A stretch of DNA of 64,000 nt, taken from the NCBI RefSeq assembly GCF_026283925.1, contig NZ_JAPDPF010000007.1, positions 1 to 64,000 on the forward strand. The letters are read 5' to 3'. The stretch is from Dyella halodurans (GTDB taxonomy: Bacteria; Pseudomonadota; Gammaproteobacteria; Xanthomonadales; Rhodanobacteraceae). Made by a program: the position numbers and the translations under genes. Under the pieces are notes generated by a model. That model ran no database searches and was not told the DNA's origin. It worked only from the letters and a program-made list of their open reading frames with translations. Shown here piece by piece: positions 7,539 to 14,266 of this stretch; positions within the stretch are counted from its first letter, which is position 1, and each line of letters opens with the position of its first letter.

Positions 7539-7738
7539 GCGTGCTGCTCATGAAAAAAGGCGCCGGCCTCGGCGGGACCGCAGGGAGGGGATTGCGAACC
7601 CGCTCCGGCCGGCAAACTGTTGAGAAACGACGTGACGCGATACAGCGCGAACGACTTGCGCATCTGCGCGATGGTTCGCTCGATTTCCTGGTCGCGGACG
7701 TCGGGCGGGAGGTCGGAGGGCGAGAGGCCGGCGTTCAT
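7535..7738 (-). CDS. Unknown phage protein (67 aa)
   Basis: 67 residues, start overlapping the upstream stop (ATGA at 7735-7738). The first 45 residues look like helices (RDQEIERTIAQMRKSFALYRVTSFL); the tail is proline/glycine-rich. No family recognised. Member of the leftward early operon. Confidence 0.5.
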   Translation of the reverse strand: MNAGLSPSDLPPDVRDQEIERTIAQMRKSFALYRVTSFLNSLPAGAGSQSPPCGPAEAGAFFHEQHA

Positions 7739-8049
7739 GCGGCACCGACGCGGGCGAGGGCGGCGTTTGCCGTGTCGACAGCTTCAGTCAGCGCGTCGGA
7801 CAGGCCTTCCAAGTCAACCGGGTCCGGGCCGCCGACACGCAGCGCACGAGACATGGCGCCGATGTTGTCCAGTGTCTCGATCAGTTCGGCCACGGCGGCG
7901 CGGGCTGCGTCGAAATTAGCCAGCGCGCTAGTCACGTCCGCGAGAGAACATGCGCGGGCACGAACGGCGATCTCAAAGGATTTGCTCAACCCATCGCGCG
8001 TCACGTCCAGCACGTTGAGCACATCCACCTTCTTCGTCTCGCCACTCAT
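7735..8049 (-). CDS. Unknown helical phage protein (104 aa)
   Basis: 104 residues, almost wholly helical by composition (long A/L/D/E-rich stretches such as SALANFDAARAAVAELIETL). Linked on both sides by four-base stop-start overlaps. It could be a small coiled-coil adaptor, but no family is recognised. Confidence 0.6.
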   Translation of the reverse strand: MSGETKKVDVLNVLDVTRDGLSKSFEIAVRARACSLADVTSALANFDAARAAVAELIETLDNIGAMSRALRVGGPDPVDLEGLSDALTEAVDTANAALARVGAA

Positions 8050-8222
8050 GCCGCCAACTCCTGCTTTTCCTGGTACGTCCGCCGAGCTGCCTCTTTCGCG
8101 ACAGTCGGGTCCGAGTAGTTGTGCGGGGTGATAAACACGGGAAGGCCGGTCGCGGTGTCGATGACCATGCCGCGATATGCGGTGCCCACGCGCTCGGCCT
8201 GATAGGTGACTTCGCGGCTCAT
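8046..8222 (-). CDS. Unknown phage protein (58 aa)
   Basis: 58 residues from the ATG at 8222. Begins MSREVTYQAERVGTAYRG and ends with a basic helix (EAARRTYQEKQELAA). Both ends overlap neighbours by four bases (ATGA), strong support for translation despite its size. Function unknown. Confidence 0.55.
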   Translation of the reverse strand: MSREVTYQAERVGTAYRGMVIDTATGLPVFITPHNYSDPTVAKEAARRTYQEKQELAA

Positions 8223-8368
8223 GCTGCGCGGCCTCCGGTGGTGACCAGCGCGCGGAACTTGATGCTCCAGCCCGCAGGCGTTTGGTCGACGGGACCGATG
8301 TAGGTGATCGTCTGCATCACGCCGTCCACGAGGCGGCAGATGCGGCAGCGAAAGGTGCGCTTCTTCAC
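8219..8368 (-). CDS. Small basic phage protein with C-x-x-C (49 aa, GTG start)
   Basis: 49 residues. The GTG at 8368 overlaps the upstream TGA (GTGA). N-terminus is KKRTFRCRICRLVDG, with one C-x-x-C pair, followed by a strand-rich part. One pair alone is not enough for a zinc site unless the protein dimerises. The coupling by overlap on both sides supports it as a gene. Confidence 0.5.
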   Translation of the reverse strand: MKKRTFRCRICRLVDGVMQTITYIGPVDQTPAGWSIKFRALVTTGGRAA

Positions 8369-8772
8369 GGCGTGTACTCCCTAGCTTCTTCTGCGGCTTC
8401 GCGGTTGAGGTCGTCCTCGGCGGCTTGGCGCACCAGGACGTCGCGCTGGGTGATCAGCGGCTTCAGGGCCCGGAAGAGGGCCGGCAGTGCCATGGCCTCG
8501 TCGGGCGTCAGGTCCAGGCCGGCGAGCGACTTCTCGAACACCGGCCATGCGTTCATGGCCAGCACCGACAGCTCGATCAGCTCCAGACCGCCTTCGCCGA
8601 GTCCCTGAGCACGGAGGCCGATGGCCTCGTCCATGAACAGTTCGGATACGCGGCTGGTGTCGGCGTTGATCACCTTGCAGCGCTCGTTGAGCTGCCACTC
8701 GGCGCGCTGCTCGCGGGTCGTGCGCGGCAGGGGCTGGGCCGGGGCAATGGCGTGGCGGGCGAGGGCGTTCAT
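8365..8772 (-). CDS. Unknown phage protein (135 aa)
   Basis: 135 residues from the ATG at 8772, which overlaps the upstream TAA (TAATG). The open frame extends much further upstream, but that part is arginine-rich shadow of the neighbouring gene. The protein is helical and acidic (LGEGGLELIELSVLAMNAW, LTPDEAMALPALFRALKPL). No family recognised. Confidence 0.6.
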   Translation of the reverse strand: MNALARHAIAPAQPLPRTTREQRAEWQLNERCKVINADTSRVSELFMDEAIGLRAQGLGEGGLELIELSVLAMNAWPVFEKSLAGLDLTPDEAMALPALFRALKPLITQRDVLVRQAAEDDLNREAAEEAREYTP

Positions 8773-8981
8773 TACTCGGTCTCCGACTGGGACTGCAGGA
8801 CCCATGCAGCGCCCTGGCAAAGGGCGGCGGCTATGGCGATGGCGTGAAGCGGCGACATGTGGAGGTCCTCGAGCCAGGCGTCTCCGTGCTGACCGAGCAC
8901 AACGCGGCGCTCGTCTGCGGTGACATCGACGCCGGTGTCGGCATTGATCTGGATCGTTTGGGAAACCCATGGACTGCCCAC
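8772..8981 (-). CDS. First gene of PL-like operon, unknown (69 aa, GTG start)
   Basis: The frame is open to an ATG at 9035, but a near-consensus promoter at 9043-9015 predicts a transcript starting near 9008, inside that frame. The GTG at 8981 has GGAG eight bases upstream and lies downstream of the predicted transcript start, so it is preferred. The 69-residue product ends with a hydrophobic helix (LHAIAIAAALCQGAAWVL). Being the first gene under repressor control it may be an early regulator, but no family is recognised. Confidence 0.55.
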   Translation of the reverse strand: MGSPWVSQTIQINADTGVDVTADERRVVLGQHGDAWLEDLHMSPLHAIAIAAALCQGAAWVLQSQSETE

Positions 8982-9014
8982 GACACTTGCTCCGGTTGCC
9001 TTGAGGTTGAAGCG

Positions 9015-9055
9015 ATTATGGAATGCCATAATCATCCTGTCAATGGAATCCCATA
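9015..9055 (-). promoter_or_regulatory. PL-like promoter with two repressor operators
   Basis: Minus-strand -35 TTGACA (9043-9038), 17-base spacer, -10 CATAAT (9020-9015). The palindrome ATTATGGAATGCCATAAT (9015-9032) covers the -10 and spacer; a second, ATGGAATCCCAT (9043-9054), covers the -35. Centres are 25 bp apart. The same palindrome recurs between the repressor and cro genes. Repressor bound here would block the leftward early operon. Confidence 0.8.
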
Positions 9056-9084
9056 AATATTTTTCAGTTGGTGAGATTCGGGCA

Positions 9085-9113
9085 ATAAAAAAGCCCGCTC
9101 GAGGCGGGCTTTG
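9085..9113 (-). terminator. Rho-independent terminator of the immunity operon
   Basis: Stem AAGCCCGC (9091-9098) with GCGGGCTT (9104-9111), loop of five bases, followed in the minus direction by a U-run. It separates the lipoprotein gene from the PL-like promoter. The same stem-loop sequence recurs at 30047-30069 in the late region. Confidence 0.85.
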
Positions 9114-9136
9114 GATCGTCGTGCCTAGGTTGCCGG

Positions 9137-9505
9137 TTACTGGCTGGAGAACATCCCGGCCTTCGCCTGAGAGGTCGACGAGGTCGACTGCACGTACTTT
9201 CCGGCTTTGTCGAAGGTGAGGGAGGCGGTCACGGTGTTCGCGTCGGAGTGGCCGACGAAGGGACCGACAAGCGGGATAAAGCTGGAGCCGCTCGCCTGTG
9301 CGTGCGAGAAGGCATAGACGATGATGGTCGAGCCGTCCGGCAGCTTGGTCACTGCGTTCGGTGTGCCGAGCTTGGCCTCGGCCTGGTCGATCGTGGTCAC
9401 TCCAGGCTGAAACGCGTTGACGACATTCGGATCCACCTTGGTGCCGGCAGAGACGCAGCCGGCGAGAAGGGCGGTTGCGACGAGTACTGCGGACGGCTTG
9501 AGCAT
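9137..9505 (-). CDS. SmpA/OmlA (BamE-like) phage lipoprotein
   Basis: 122 residues. A lipobox LAGC (C16) follows a short hydrophobic signal, so the mature protein is acylated. The domain after it (GVTTIDQAEAKLGTP, DGSTIIVYAF) is the helix-helix-strand pattern of SmpA/OmlA/BamE-like lipoproteins. It is the last gene of the operon headed by the repressor and ends before a strong terminator, so it should be expressed in the lysogen. A role in cell-envelope conversion or superinfection exclusion is inferred, not shown. Confidence 0.75.
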   Translation of the reverse strand: MLKPSAVLVATALLAGCVSAGTKVDPNVVNAFQPGVTTIDQAEAKLGTPNAVTKLPDGSTIIVYAFSHAQASGSSFIPLVGPFVGHSDANTVTASLTFDKAGKYVQSTSSTSQAKAGMFSSQ

Positions 9506-9517
9506 GTCGGCGGTTCC

Positions 9518-9955
9518 TTAGGAAGCTTGGCGATATAGGTTGAGGAGGCGGTCCAGATGCATGATGAAGTCAGGCGGCAGAGCTTCGGCTAGAGCATCAG
9601 CAATGCGCGTGACGTCTTGGAGCGCGGGTGAATTGGGTGGGGGCGAACTTGCCGTGCGCGCTGGCAGTGCATGCACGACACGATTGCGAGCTGCGCGGAT
9701 CGCTGCGGGCGCTGCCCACGATGTTCCTCGCGTGCCTTCTTCGACAAGTCGGGCGTTGAAGTAGTCCAGAAACGCGCGCGACGCATCTTGACGCCTGCGC
9801 CATTCGCGAGTGGTTATCTCGTTGGATCCGGTCGTTTCGCCGGTAGGTTTCTGCTGCTTTCTTCCGACCAACCGGAGCTTAGGCTTTACGGCCAGCTCGG
9901 GATAAGCCTTTCTTACTTCCGCCACCATTCGCCGCCGAATCCCCTCGTTCTCCAC
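9518..9955 (-). CDS. Unknown protein of immunity operon (145 aa)
   Basis: 145 residues if it starts at the GTG at 9955 (purine-rich upstream sequence), or 136 from the ATG at 9928. Either start overlaps the end of the repressor gene by 50-77 bases in another frame, an unusually long overlap. The middle is basic; the C-terminal part (IADALAEALPPDFIMHLDRLLNLYR) is helical. No family recognised. Confidence 0.5.
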   Translation of the reverse strand: MENEGIRRRMVAEVRKAYPELAVKPKLRLVGRKQQKPTGETTGSNEITTREWRRRQDASRAFLDYFNARLVEEGTRGTSWAAPAAIRAARNRVVHALPARTASSPPPNSPALQDVTRIADALAEALPPDFIMHLDRLLNLYRQAS

Positions 9956-10406
9956 CCTCGTCCCCTTTCTGAGCCACGCCAGCCGCTTTAAGCACGAGGC
10001 GCGCCATATTGTTCGGCGTCCTCTCCTGAGTCATTTGCATACGAGCTACGTACATCTCTACAAAGCGCTCCGGCTCTTCCTCGATGTTGTAGACAAGGCC
10101 GGCTTCCTCGTACGCGGTACGAAGTGCCCAGGCAGTGTCAGCAATCATCTGGGGGTCCAATCTCACGGACTGAGAGACGCTGTCCGGTGCGGGTTCCGAG
10201 GCTTCCTTCGCGCCCTTGCCGGTCTCAAGCCAATCGGCGCGTAGGCCCAAGGCTTTAGCGATTACGTGCAGGCGCGTGGTCGAATCCTGGTCGCCGTTCT
10301 CAATACCGGCCAACGTGGGGTAGGGGATGCCGGTGGCGCGCGCCAGCTCTGACCGGCTCATGTGCCGGTCGGTTCTGGCTTGTTTGATTCGGGCGCCAAT
10401 CGTCAT
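9879..10406 (-). CDS. CI-like phage repressor without peptidase domain
   Basis: 175 residues from the ATG at 10406. HTH_3-type DNA-binding domain at residues 6-60 (IKQARTDRHMSRSELARATG, YPTLAGIENGD). The rest is charged and helical, with no S24 serine/lysine dyad or cleavage site, so RecA-triggered self-cleavage is not expected from the sequence. An upstream in-frame ATG at 10430 is inside the operator region; a predicted -10 (CATAAT, 10421-10416) puts transcription near 10409, so the shorter start is preferred and the mRNA would be almost leaderless. Confidence 0.85.
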   Translation of the reverse strand: MTIGARIKQARTDRHMSRSELARATGIPYPTLAGIENGDQDSTTRLHVIAKALGLRADWLETGKGAKEASEPAPDSVSQSVRLDPQMIADTAWALRTAYEEAGLVYNIEEEPERFVEMYVARMQMTQERTPNNMARLVLKAAGVAQKGDEGGERGDSAANGGGSKKGLSRAGRKA

Positions 10407-10415
10407 GTGCGAATG

Positions 10416-10472
10416 ATTATGGAATCGCATTATGGGATGCCGTTGACAGCGCCCTATGGGATGCCATAGAGT
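10416..10472. promoter_or_regulatory. PR/PRM-like control region with three operators
   Basis: Three copies of the TATGG-N4-CCATA type: 10418-10431 (right half degenerate), 10431-10444 (right half CCGTT) and the perfect CTATGGGATGCCATAG at 10454-10469. Rightward: -35 TTGACA at 10443-10448 and a weak -10 TAGAGT at 10467-10472 (18-base spacer). Leftward: -10 CATAAT at 10421-10416 without a good -35, as is usual for a repressor maintenance promoter. The two strongest operators overlap the rightward promoter. Confidence 0.75.
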
Positions 10473-10479
10473 AGTAGCT

Positions 10480-10719
10480 ATGGACACTTGGAAAGACAAA
10501 ATCGTAGCCCTCGAAGCACGCGGCTGGACCCTTACGGGCATCGGCAACGCGGTCGATCTGTCGCCGTCTTCGATCAGTGACATCAAGCAGGGCCGCTGCA
10601 AAAACCCCGGCGGCATGGCTGCAGTGAAGATTCACAACCTGTTCTCCACCGGCGCACTCCCTCCAGGGCGTGAAGTCGCCGCGAATGCTCCCCACAGCAA
10701 GCGGAAGAGGGCGGCCTAG
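10480..10719 (+). CDS. Cro-like DNA-binding protein
   Basis: 79 residues from the ATG at 10480. Residues 14-40 (GWTLTGIGNAVDLSPSSISD plus IKQGR) are a helix-turn-helix of the Cro/YdaS type; the C-terminus is basic (SKRKRAA). The frame is open from an ATG at 10456, but that lies within the promoter. There is no Shine-Dalgarno; with the -10 at 10467-10472 the transcript would begin at or next to this ATG, so a leaderless mRNA is likely. Divergent from the repressor, first rightward gene. Confidence 0.8.
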   Translation: MDTWKDKIVALEARGWTLTGIGNAVDLSPSSISDIKQGRCKNPGGMAAVKIHNLFSTGALPPGREVAANAPHSKRKRAA

Positions 10720-10786
10720 CCCGTCCGTTGTCGTCCCCAGCACATCAAGACCCACTGCCATAGCAACGCCTCAAAGGAATAGAGCC

Positions 10787-10975
10787 ATGTACGCCGATCC
10801 GACCCATCTGCGAAACAAGGTCATCAAGGTCCGCTTGAACGATGACGAGCGCGACCTTGTTGATGCTCTCGCTCGCGTGAACAAAACGCAGCCCGCCGTC
10901 CTGCTGCGCGAACTGGTCCTTCAGGGCCTGTCGTTGTTCGAGCAAGAGAGTAACGACACGCGCCATGTCGCATGA
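10787..10975 (+). CDS. Small ribbon-helix-helix-like regulator
   Basis: 62 residues from the ATG at 10787, with AAAGGA upstream. A strand (KVIKVRLNDDE) followed by two helices (RDLVDALARVN, PAVLLRELVLQG) fits a ribbon-helix-helix (Arc/CopG-type) DNA-binding fold. In this position, after cro, it may act like an early regulator such as CII, but the fold differs and the role is unproven. Confidence 0.65.
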   Translation: MYADPTHLRNKVIKVRLNDDERDLVDALARVNKTQPAVLLRELVLQGLSLFEQESNDTRHVA

Positions 10976-11005
10976 AGGTCCCACACCCGGCCCTAGGGAG
11001 GCCCT

Positions 11006-11197
11006 GTGCGCCATGAACCCGATATCGATCTGACGCCAACTGAGCTGGCGCGCATCGCAAGTTTTGCGGAGCAGCGCGGTGTTTCCGTTGAGGAAGCCGC
11101 CACGCAGCTCGCTCAGAAGACCATCACGAAGTTCTTCGTGATCCCCCGGAAGGCTTCAGCAGTGGTGCCCTTGAGGGCCCTGAAGAGGGAAAGCTAG
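11006..11197 (+). CDS. Unknown small early protein (63 aa, GTG start)
   Basis: 63 residues from GTG at 11006, preceded by AGGGAGG. Helical first half (LTPTELARIASFAEQRGVSV) followed by EEAATQLAQK, which resembles a small DNA-binding or antitoxin-like helical fold. Its stop shares a base with the next start (TAGTG). No family recognised. Confidence 0.55.
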   Translation: MRHEPDIDLTPTELARIASFAEQRGVSVEEAATQLAQKTITKFFVIPRKASAVVPLRALKRES

Positions 11198-11682
11198 TGA
11201 ACCTGATCATCGACCACGGCCACTCACTGCCGCCGCTTGAGCCTGATCTCAGCGGCTGGCGCCCCGTGGTCGACCACATCCGCACGCATATCGCGCAGCA
11301 GCGCGAAGGGGATTCCTCCGTGAATGCCATCCGCCAAGAATCGTTCTGGGATCGCGAGCCGCCGATGCGCCGCATCGAGACGCCGGCTGCGCGCGCCACC
11401 GACCCTGACACCTCACACGAGGCAGCCAACGAGGTCACGGCTACCGGTCTGCGTGCCGAGCAGCAGGCCCGGACCCTGGCCGCGGTGCGCGCCTTCCCAG
11501 GCCGGACCATGCAGGAGCTGTCGGAGCTGACCGGCCTCGATCGCTACATGCTCGGACGCCGCATCAGCGAGTGTGAAACCTCGGGTGTCGTTTTTCGGGG
11601 CCTCAAAAGGCGTTGTTCCGTCACTGGACGCATGGCTGAGCCGTGGTTCGCCGTCTCTGGGCAGGGGAGGGCTGCAGCATGA
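11197..11682 (+). CDS. Winged-helix phage regulator
   Basis: 161 residues from GTG at 11197. After a variable N-terminus comes the conserved ATDPDTSHEAA motif, then a winged helix (RTMQELSELTGLDRYMLGRRI) and a basic C-terminal strand pair (RRCSVTGRMAEPW). Proteins of this type are common near phage replication genes and are thought to bind DNA. Coupled to both neighbours. Confidence 0.65.
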   Translation: MNLIIDHGHSLPPLEPDLSGWRPVVDHIRTHIAQQREGDSSVNAIRQESFWDREPPMRRIETPAARATDPDTSHEAANEVTATGLRAEQQARTLAAVRAFPGRTMQELSELTGLDRYMLGRRISECETSGVVFRGLKRRCSVTGRMAEPWFAVSGQGRAAA

Positions 11683-11846
11683 GCTGGCATCCCGCCTCTT
11701 GGCATGACCGTCAGCTTGCGCATGTTCGCGAGTGCATCGCTGAAGCCGACAAGATTCACACTCCCGAGGAGCTGGCAGCTGCACGCGCCTTCCTCGCGGC
11801 CACCAACGACGACCAGATGCAGCCTTCGCTGTTCGAGGCTGCGTAA
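11679..11846 (+). CDS. Unknown small protein (55 aa)
   Basis: 55 residues from the ATG at 11679 (ATGA overlap with the upstream stop, GGGGAGGG upstream). Helical with a W/H-rich N-terminus (MSWHPASWHDRQLAHV) and the end QPSLFEAA, which resembles a beta-clamp-binding motif (QxxLF). The clamp-binding idea is inference from this short motif near replication genes. Confidence 0.5.
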   Translation: MSWHPASWHDRQLAHVRECIAEADKIHTPEELAAARAFLAATNDDQMQPSLFEAA

Positions 11847-12550
11847 TGCCGACCCGCATTCTCCGCGACGGAATCCTCACCAGTGAACGAGTGAACGAAC
11901 TCGGCGCGCTGGAGGAGGTGTTCTATCGCCGTCTCATGTCCGTGGTCGATGACCATGGGCGGTACTACGGGAATCACTCGCTCATTCGTGCGGCGTGCTT
12001 CCCGCTCAAGCTGGACAAGGTATCCGACTCGGACATTGGCAAGTGGCTTCTGGTGACAGAAAAAGCGGGCCTTGTAAGACAGTATCTGGCGACAGACGGA
12101 AAACGATACCTCCAGCTGATCGACTTCGGCCAGCGCATCCAGGCGAAGTCGAAATTCCCCGAACCTGATGGTGACTCACTTGATTCCACCGTTATCCACG
12201 GTGACTCACCGTGCGATACGGGAAACAACGGTCTAGTCGTAGTCGAAGGCGGAGTCGTAGTCGAAGGCGGGAAAGCGCACACACGCAAACCCCGAGTGAC
12301 GAAGACTGCTCTCGCCGATGACTTCGGCATCTCCGAACGCGTTCAAGCCTGGGCGAAGGAGAAGGGGCACACCCGTCTACCTGAGCACCTTGAGTCATTC
12401 CGCGCGAAGGCAAAAGCCAACGGCTACACCTACGCCGACTGGGATAGCGCCTTCATGGAAGCCATCCGTAACGACTGGGCAAAGCTCGGTAGTTCACAGA
12501 AATCCACCGTGAGCAACGGTAATTCCGTCGCCGCTTCGAGGCCCCTATGA
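11846..12550 (+). CDS. Phage replication initiator (O-like)
   Basis: 234 residues. The N-terminal region (RILRDGILTSERVNELG, EEVFYRRLMSVVDDHGRYYG, LIRAACFPL) is the winged-helix origin-binding domain found in many phage replisome organisers; the C-terminal region (FGISERVQAWAKEKG to AFMEAIRNDWAKL) resembles helicase-loading domains. It overlaps the DnaB gene by four bases. The linker contains a perfect 18-bp tandem duplication (VVVEGG twice, about 12235-12270) and a cluster of short repeats that may be the origin. Confidence 0.8.
   Translation: MPTRILRDGILTSERVNELGALEEVFYRRLMSVVDDHGRYYGNHSLIRAACFPLKLDKVSDSDIGKWLLVTEKAGLVRQYLATDGKRYLQLIDFGQRIQAKSKFPEPDGDSLDSTVIHGDSPCDTGNNGLVVVEGGVVVEGGKAHTRKPRVTKTALADDFGISERVQAWAKEKGHTRLPEHLESFRAKAKANGYTYADWDSAFMEAIRNDWAKLGSSQKSTVSNGNSVAASRPL
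12170..12210. other. Candidate phage replication origin inside the initiator gene
   Basis: Within 41 bp there are two direct copies of GGTGACTCAC (12170-12179, 12200-12209), a DnaA-box-like TTATCCACG (12192-12200, one mismatch to TTATCCACA), and two inverted repeats (CACCGT-N5-ACGGTG at 12187-12203; GGTGA-C-TCACC at 12200-12210). Lambda-type phages carry their origin as repeats inside gene O, so this is a plausible ori. It remains inference. Confidence 0.45.
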
Positions 12551-13839
12551 GCAAACCGCACGACAGCACCATCCTCGACATCGAGCGCACGCTACTGGCG
12601 ACGCTCATGCTTCGCCCGGGCGACTGCTTCAGGGTGAACGTCTCGCCCGAGTATTTCGTCAGCGAGCTCCATGCCGACCTGTTCGCCGCCATCCGTTCGC
12701 TGAGCTCCGAGGGAAAGCCGGCCGACCCTGTGTCGATCGCCGACCACTTCGAGCAGCAGGGGCGCAGGGAGCTTGGCGCGCTGGCCGTGACCGTCGCCCA
12801 CGAGGCCCTGCTGACCGCCGTGCCGGACGCCTTCGCGCACCGTGTCACCACAGCATGGCGCCAGCGCCGGGCCCGCGAGATCGGCATGGGCCTGGTGGAA
12901 TCCACCGACGAGCGCGCCGTCGACCAGGCCATCGCCGCGCTGATGAACCTGCACGCCACCGAGCAGAACCACGAGTGGGATGCGAAGGAGGCGACCCGGG
13001 CCGCGTTCCAGGAGCTGACGGTCATCCACGAGAGCGGCGGCAAGCTCCCGGGCGTCACCACGGGCCTGAAGGATCTCGACGACAAGCTGGGCGGCCTGCA
13101 CAACGGCGACATGATTGTCGTCGGCGCGCGCGCTGCCATGGGCAAGACCGCAATGCTGGGCGGCATGGCGCGCTGCGCTGCCGAGGCTGGTATCCCGGTG
13201 GGCGTCATCTCCGGTGAGCAGCCGGTCGAGCAGCTCACCCTGCGCACGTTCTCGGCCCTGTCGAACGTGGACGCCAAGAAGTTCCGCACCGCGCAATTTG
13301 ACGAGGCCGAATGGACGCGAGTCTACGGCGCCATCGCCAAGGCCGGCGGCCTGCCGATGTGGTTCCTCGATCGCTCGGCGCCGACCCTGGCCGAAGTAGT
13401 CCGCGTCGCGCGCCGCTGGAAGCACAAGCACGGCATCAAGGCCCTGTACGTCGACTACCTGCAGCGCATCACTGGCGAAGGTGAGCGCAAGCACGAGCAG
13501 GTGGGCTTCGTCGCCCGCGGCCTGAAGAACCTGGCCCGCGACCTGGACATCCCGGTCGTCGTGCTGGCCCAGGTATCCCGCGCCGTCGAGGGCCGCACGA
13601 ACCAGTCCCCACGCATGGGCGACCTGTCCGACAGCTCCGAGATCGAGAAGGAAGCCGACCAGGTGCTGATGCTCTTCCGCCCTGGCTACTACGACGAGAA
13701 CGAAGACCAGTCCGTCGCCAAGGTCATCGTCGAGAAGAACCGCCACGGTCCGACCGGTTACGTCGACGTGCGCTGGCACGGCGGAACGATGGTGTTCGGT
13801 GACCTGGATCACCGCTACGACGAAGCATTCGGAGGCTAG
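12547..13839 (+). CDS. dnaB: Replicative DNA helicase, DnaB family
   Basis: 430 residues. N-terminal DnaB domain (residues 8-110: ERTLLATLMLRPGDC, ELHADLFAAIRSL), then the RecA-like helicase core with the TTGLKDLDDKLGGLHNGD entry, Walker A GARAAMGKT (193-201), Walker B ALYVDY (D303) and the VVLAQVSR arginine-finger region. It would unwind the phage fork after loading by the upstream O-like protein. Length matches bacterial DnaB without extra domains. Confidence 0.95.
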   Translation: MSKPHDSTILDIERTLLATLMLRPGDCFRVNVSPEYFVSELHADLFAAIRSLSSEGKPADPVSIADHFEQQGRRELGALAVTVAHEALLTAVPDAFAHRVTTAWRQRRAREIGMGLVESTDERAVDQAIAALMNLHATEQNHEWDAKEATRAAFQELTVIHESGGKLPGVTTGLKDLDDKLGGLHNGDMIVVGARAAMGKTAMLGGMARCAAEAGIPVGVISGEQPVEQLTLRTFSALSNVDAKKFRTAQFDEAEWTRVYGAIAKAGGLPMWFLDRSAPTLAEVVRVARRWKHKHGIKALYVDYLQRITGEGERKHEQVGFVARGLKNLARDLDIPVVVLAQVSRAVEGRTNQSPRMGDLSDSSEIEKEADQVLMLFRPGYYDENEDQSVAKVIVEKNRHGPTGYVDVRWHGGTMVFGDLDHRYDEAFGG

Positions 13840-13841
13840 AC

Positions 13842-14069
13842 ATGGCGAACATGAAACCAGACGGAAAGCTGACCAGCGTGCTCAACCTCCTCAAGGAGGG
13901 CCCGGGCACCACGCGCGAACTCGCCATCGAGCTTGAAATCCCGTCGCGTTCTGTCGGCGCACTGCTGTGCGACCTCAAGCGCCGGAAGAAGATCACCAGC
14001 GAGCCGTTCGTTAGGACCGTGGGCAAGCGTCCGGTCAGCTTGTGGCGCGTCGTGGAGCAGGCCGCATGA
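13842..14069 (+). CDS. Small winged-helix protein (75 aa)
   Basis: 75 residues with GGAGG upstream. A winged-helix pattern is visible: TSVLNLLKEGPGTTREL, LEIPSRSVGALLCDL, then a wing ending in SLWRV. Next to an independent, similar winged-helix gene (14066-14266). DNA-binding role likely, target unknown. Confidence 0.6.
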   Translation: MANMKPDGKLTSVLNLLKEGPGTTRELAIELEIPSRSVGALLCDLKRRKKITSEPFVRTVGKRPVSLWRVVEQAA

Positions 14070-14266
14070 CCGTCCCCAACACCTACCTACGCCGCAAGAT
14101 CGTCGACGTCCTCGGCGAGATTGGCCCGGCCACATCCGAAACGGTGGCCCTGAAGGTCAATGGCGAGCATCACTCGGTATTGCCTGCGCTTCGGGCTATG
14201 GCCGCTCAAGGCGTGCTGCGCAAGTCCATTCCCCGCAACCAGATTCCGGTTTGGAGGTTGGCGTGA
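14066..14266 (+). CDS. Small winged-helix protein (66 aa)
   Basis: 66 residues from the ATG at 14066 (ATGA overlap). LRRKIVDVLGEIGPATSE, VLPALRAMAAQGVLRK and a final VWRL give the same helix-turn-helix-wing layout as the preceding gene, though sequence identity is low. The two may be diverged duplicates or act together. Confidence 0.6.
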   Translation: MTVPNTYLRRKIVDVLGEIGPATSETVALKVNGEHHSVLPALRAMAAQGVLRKSIPRNQIPVWRLA

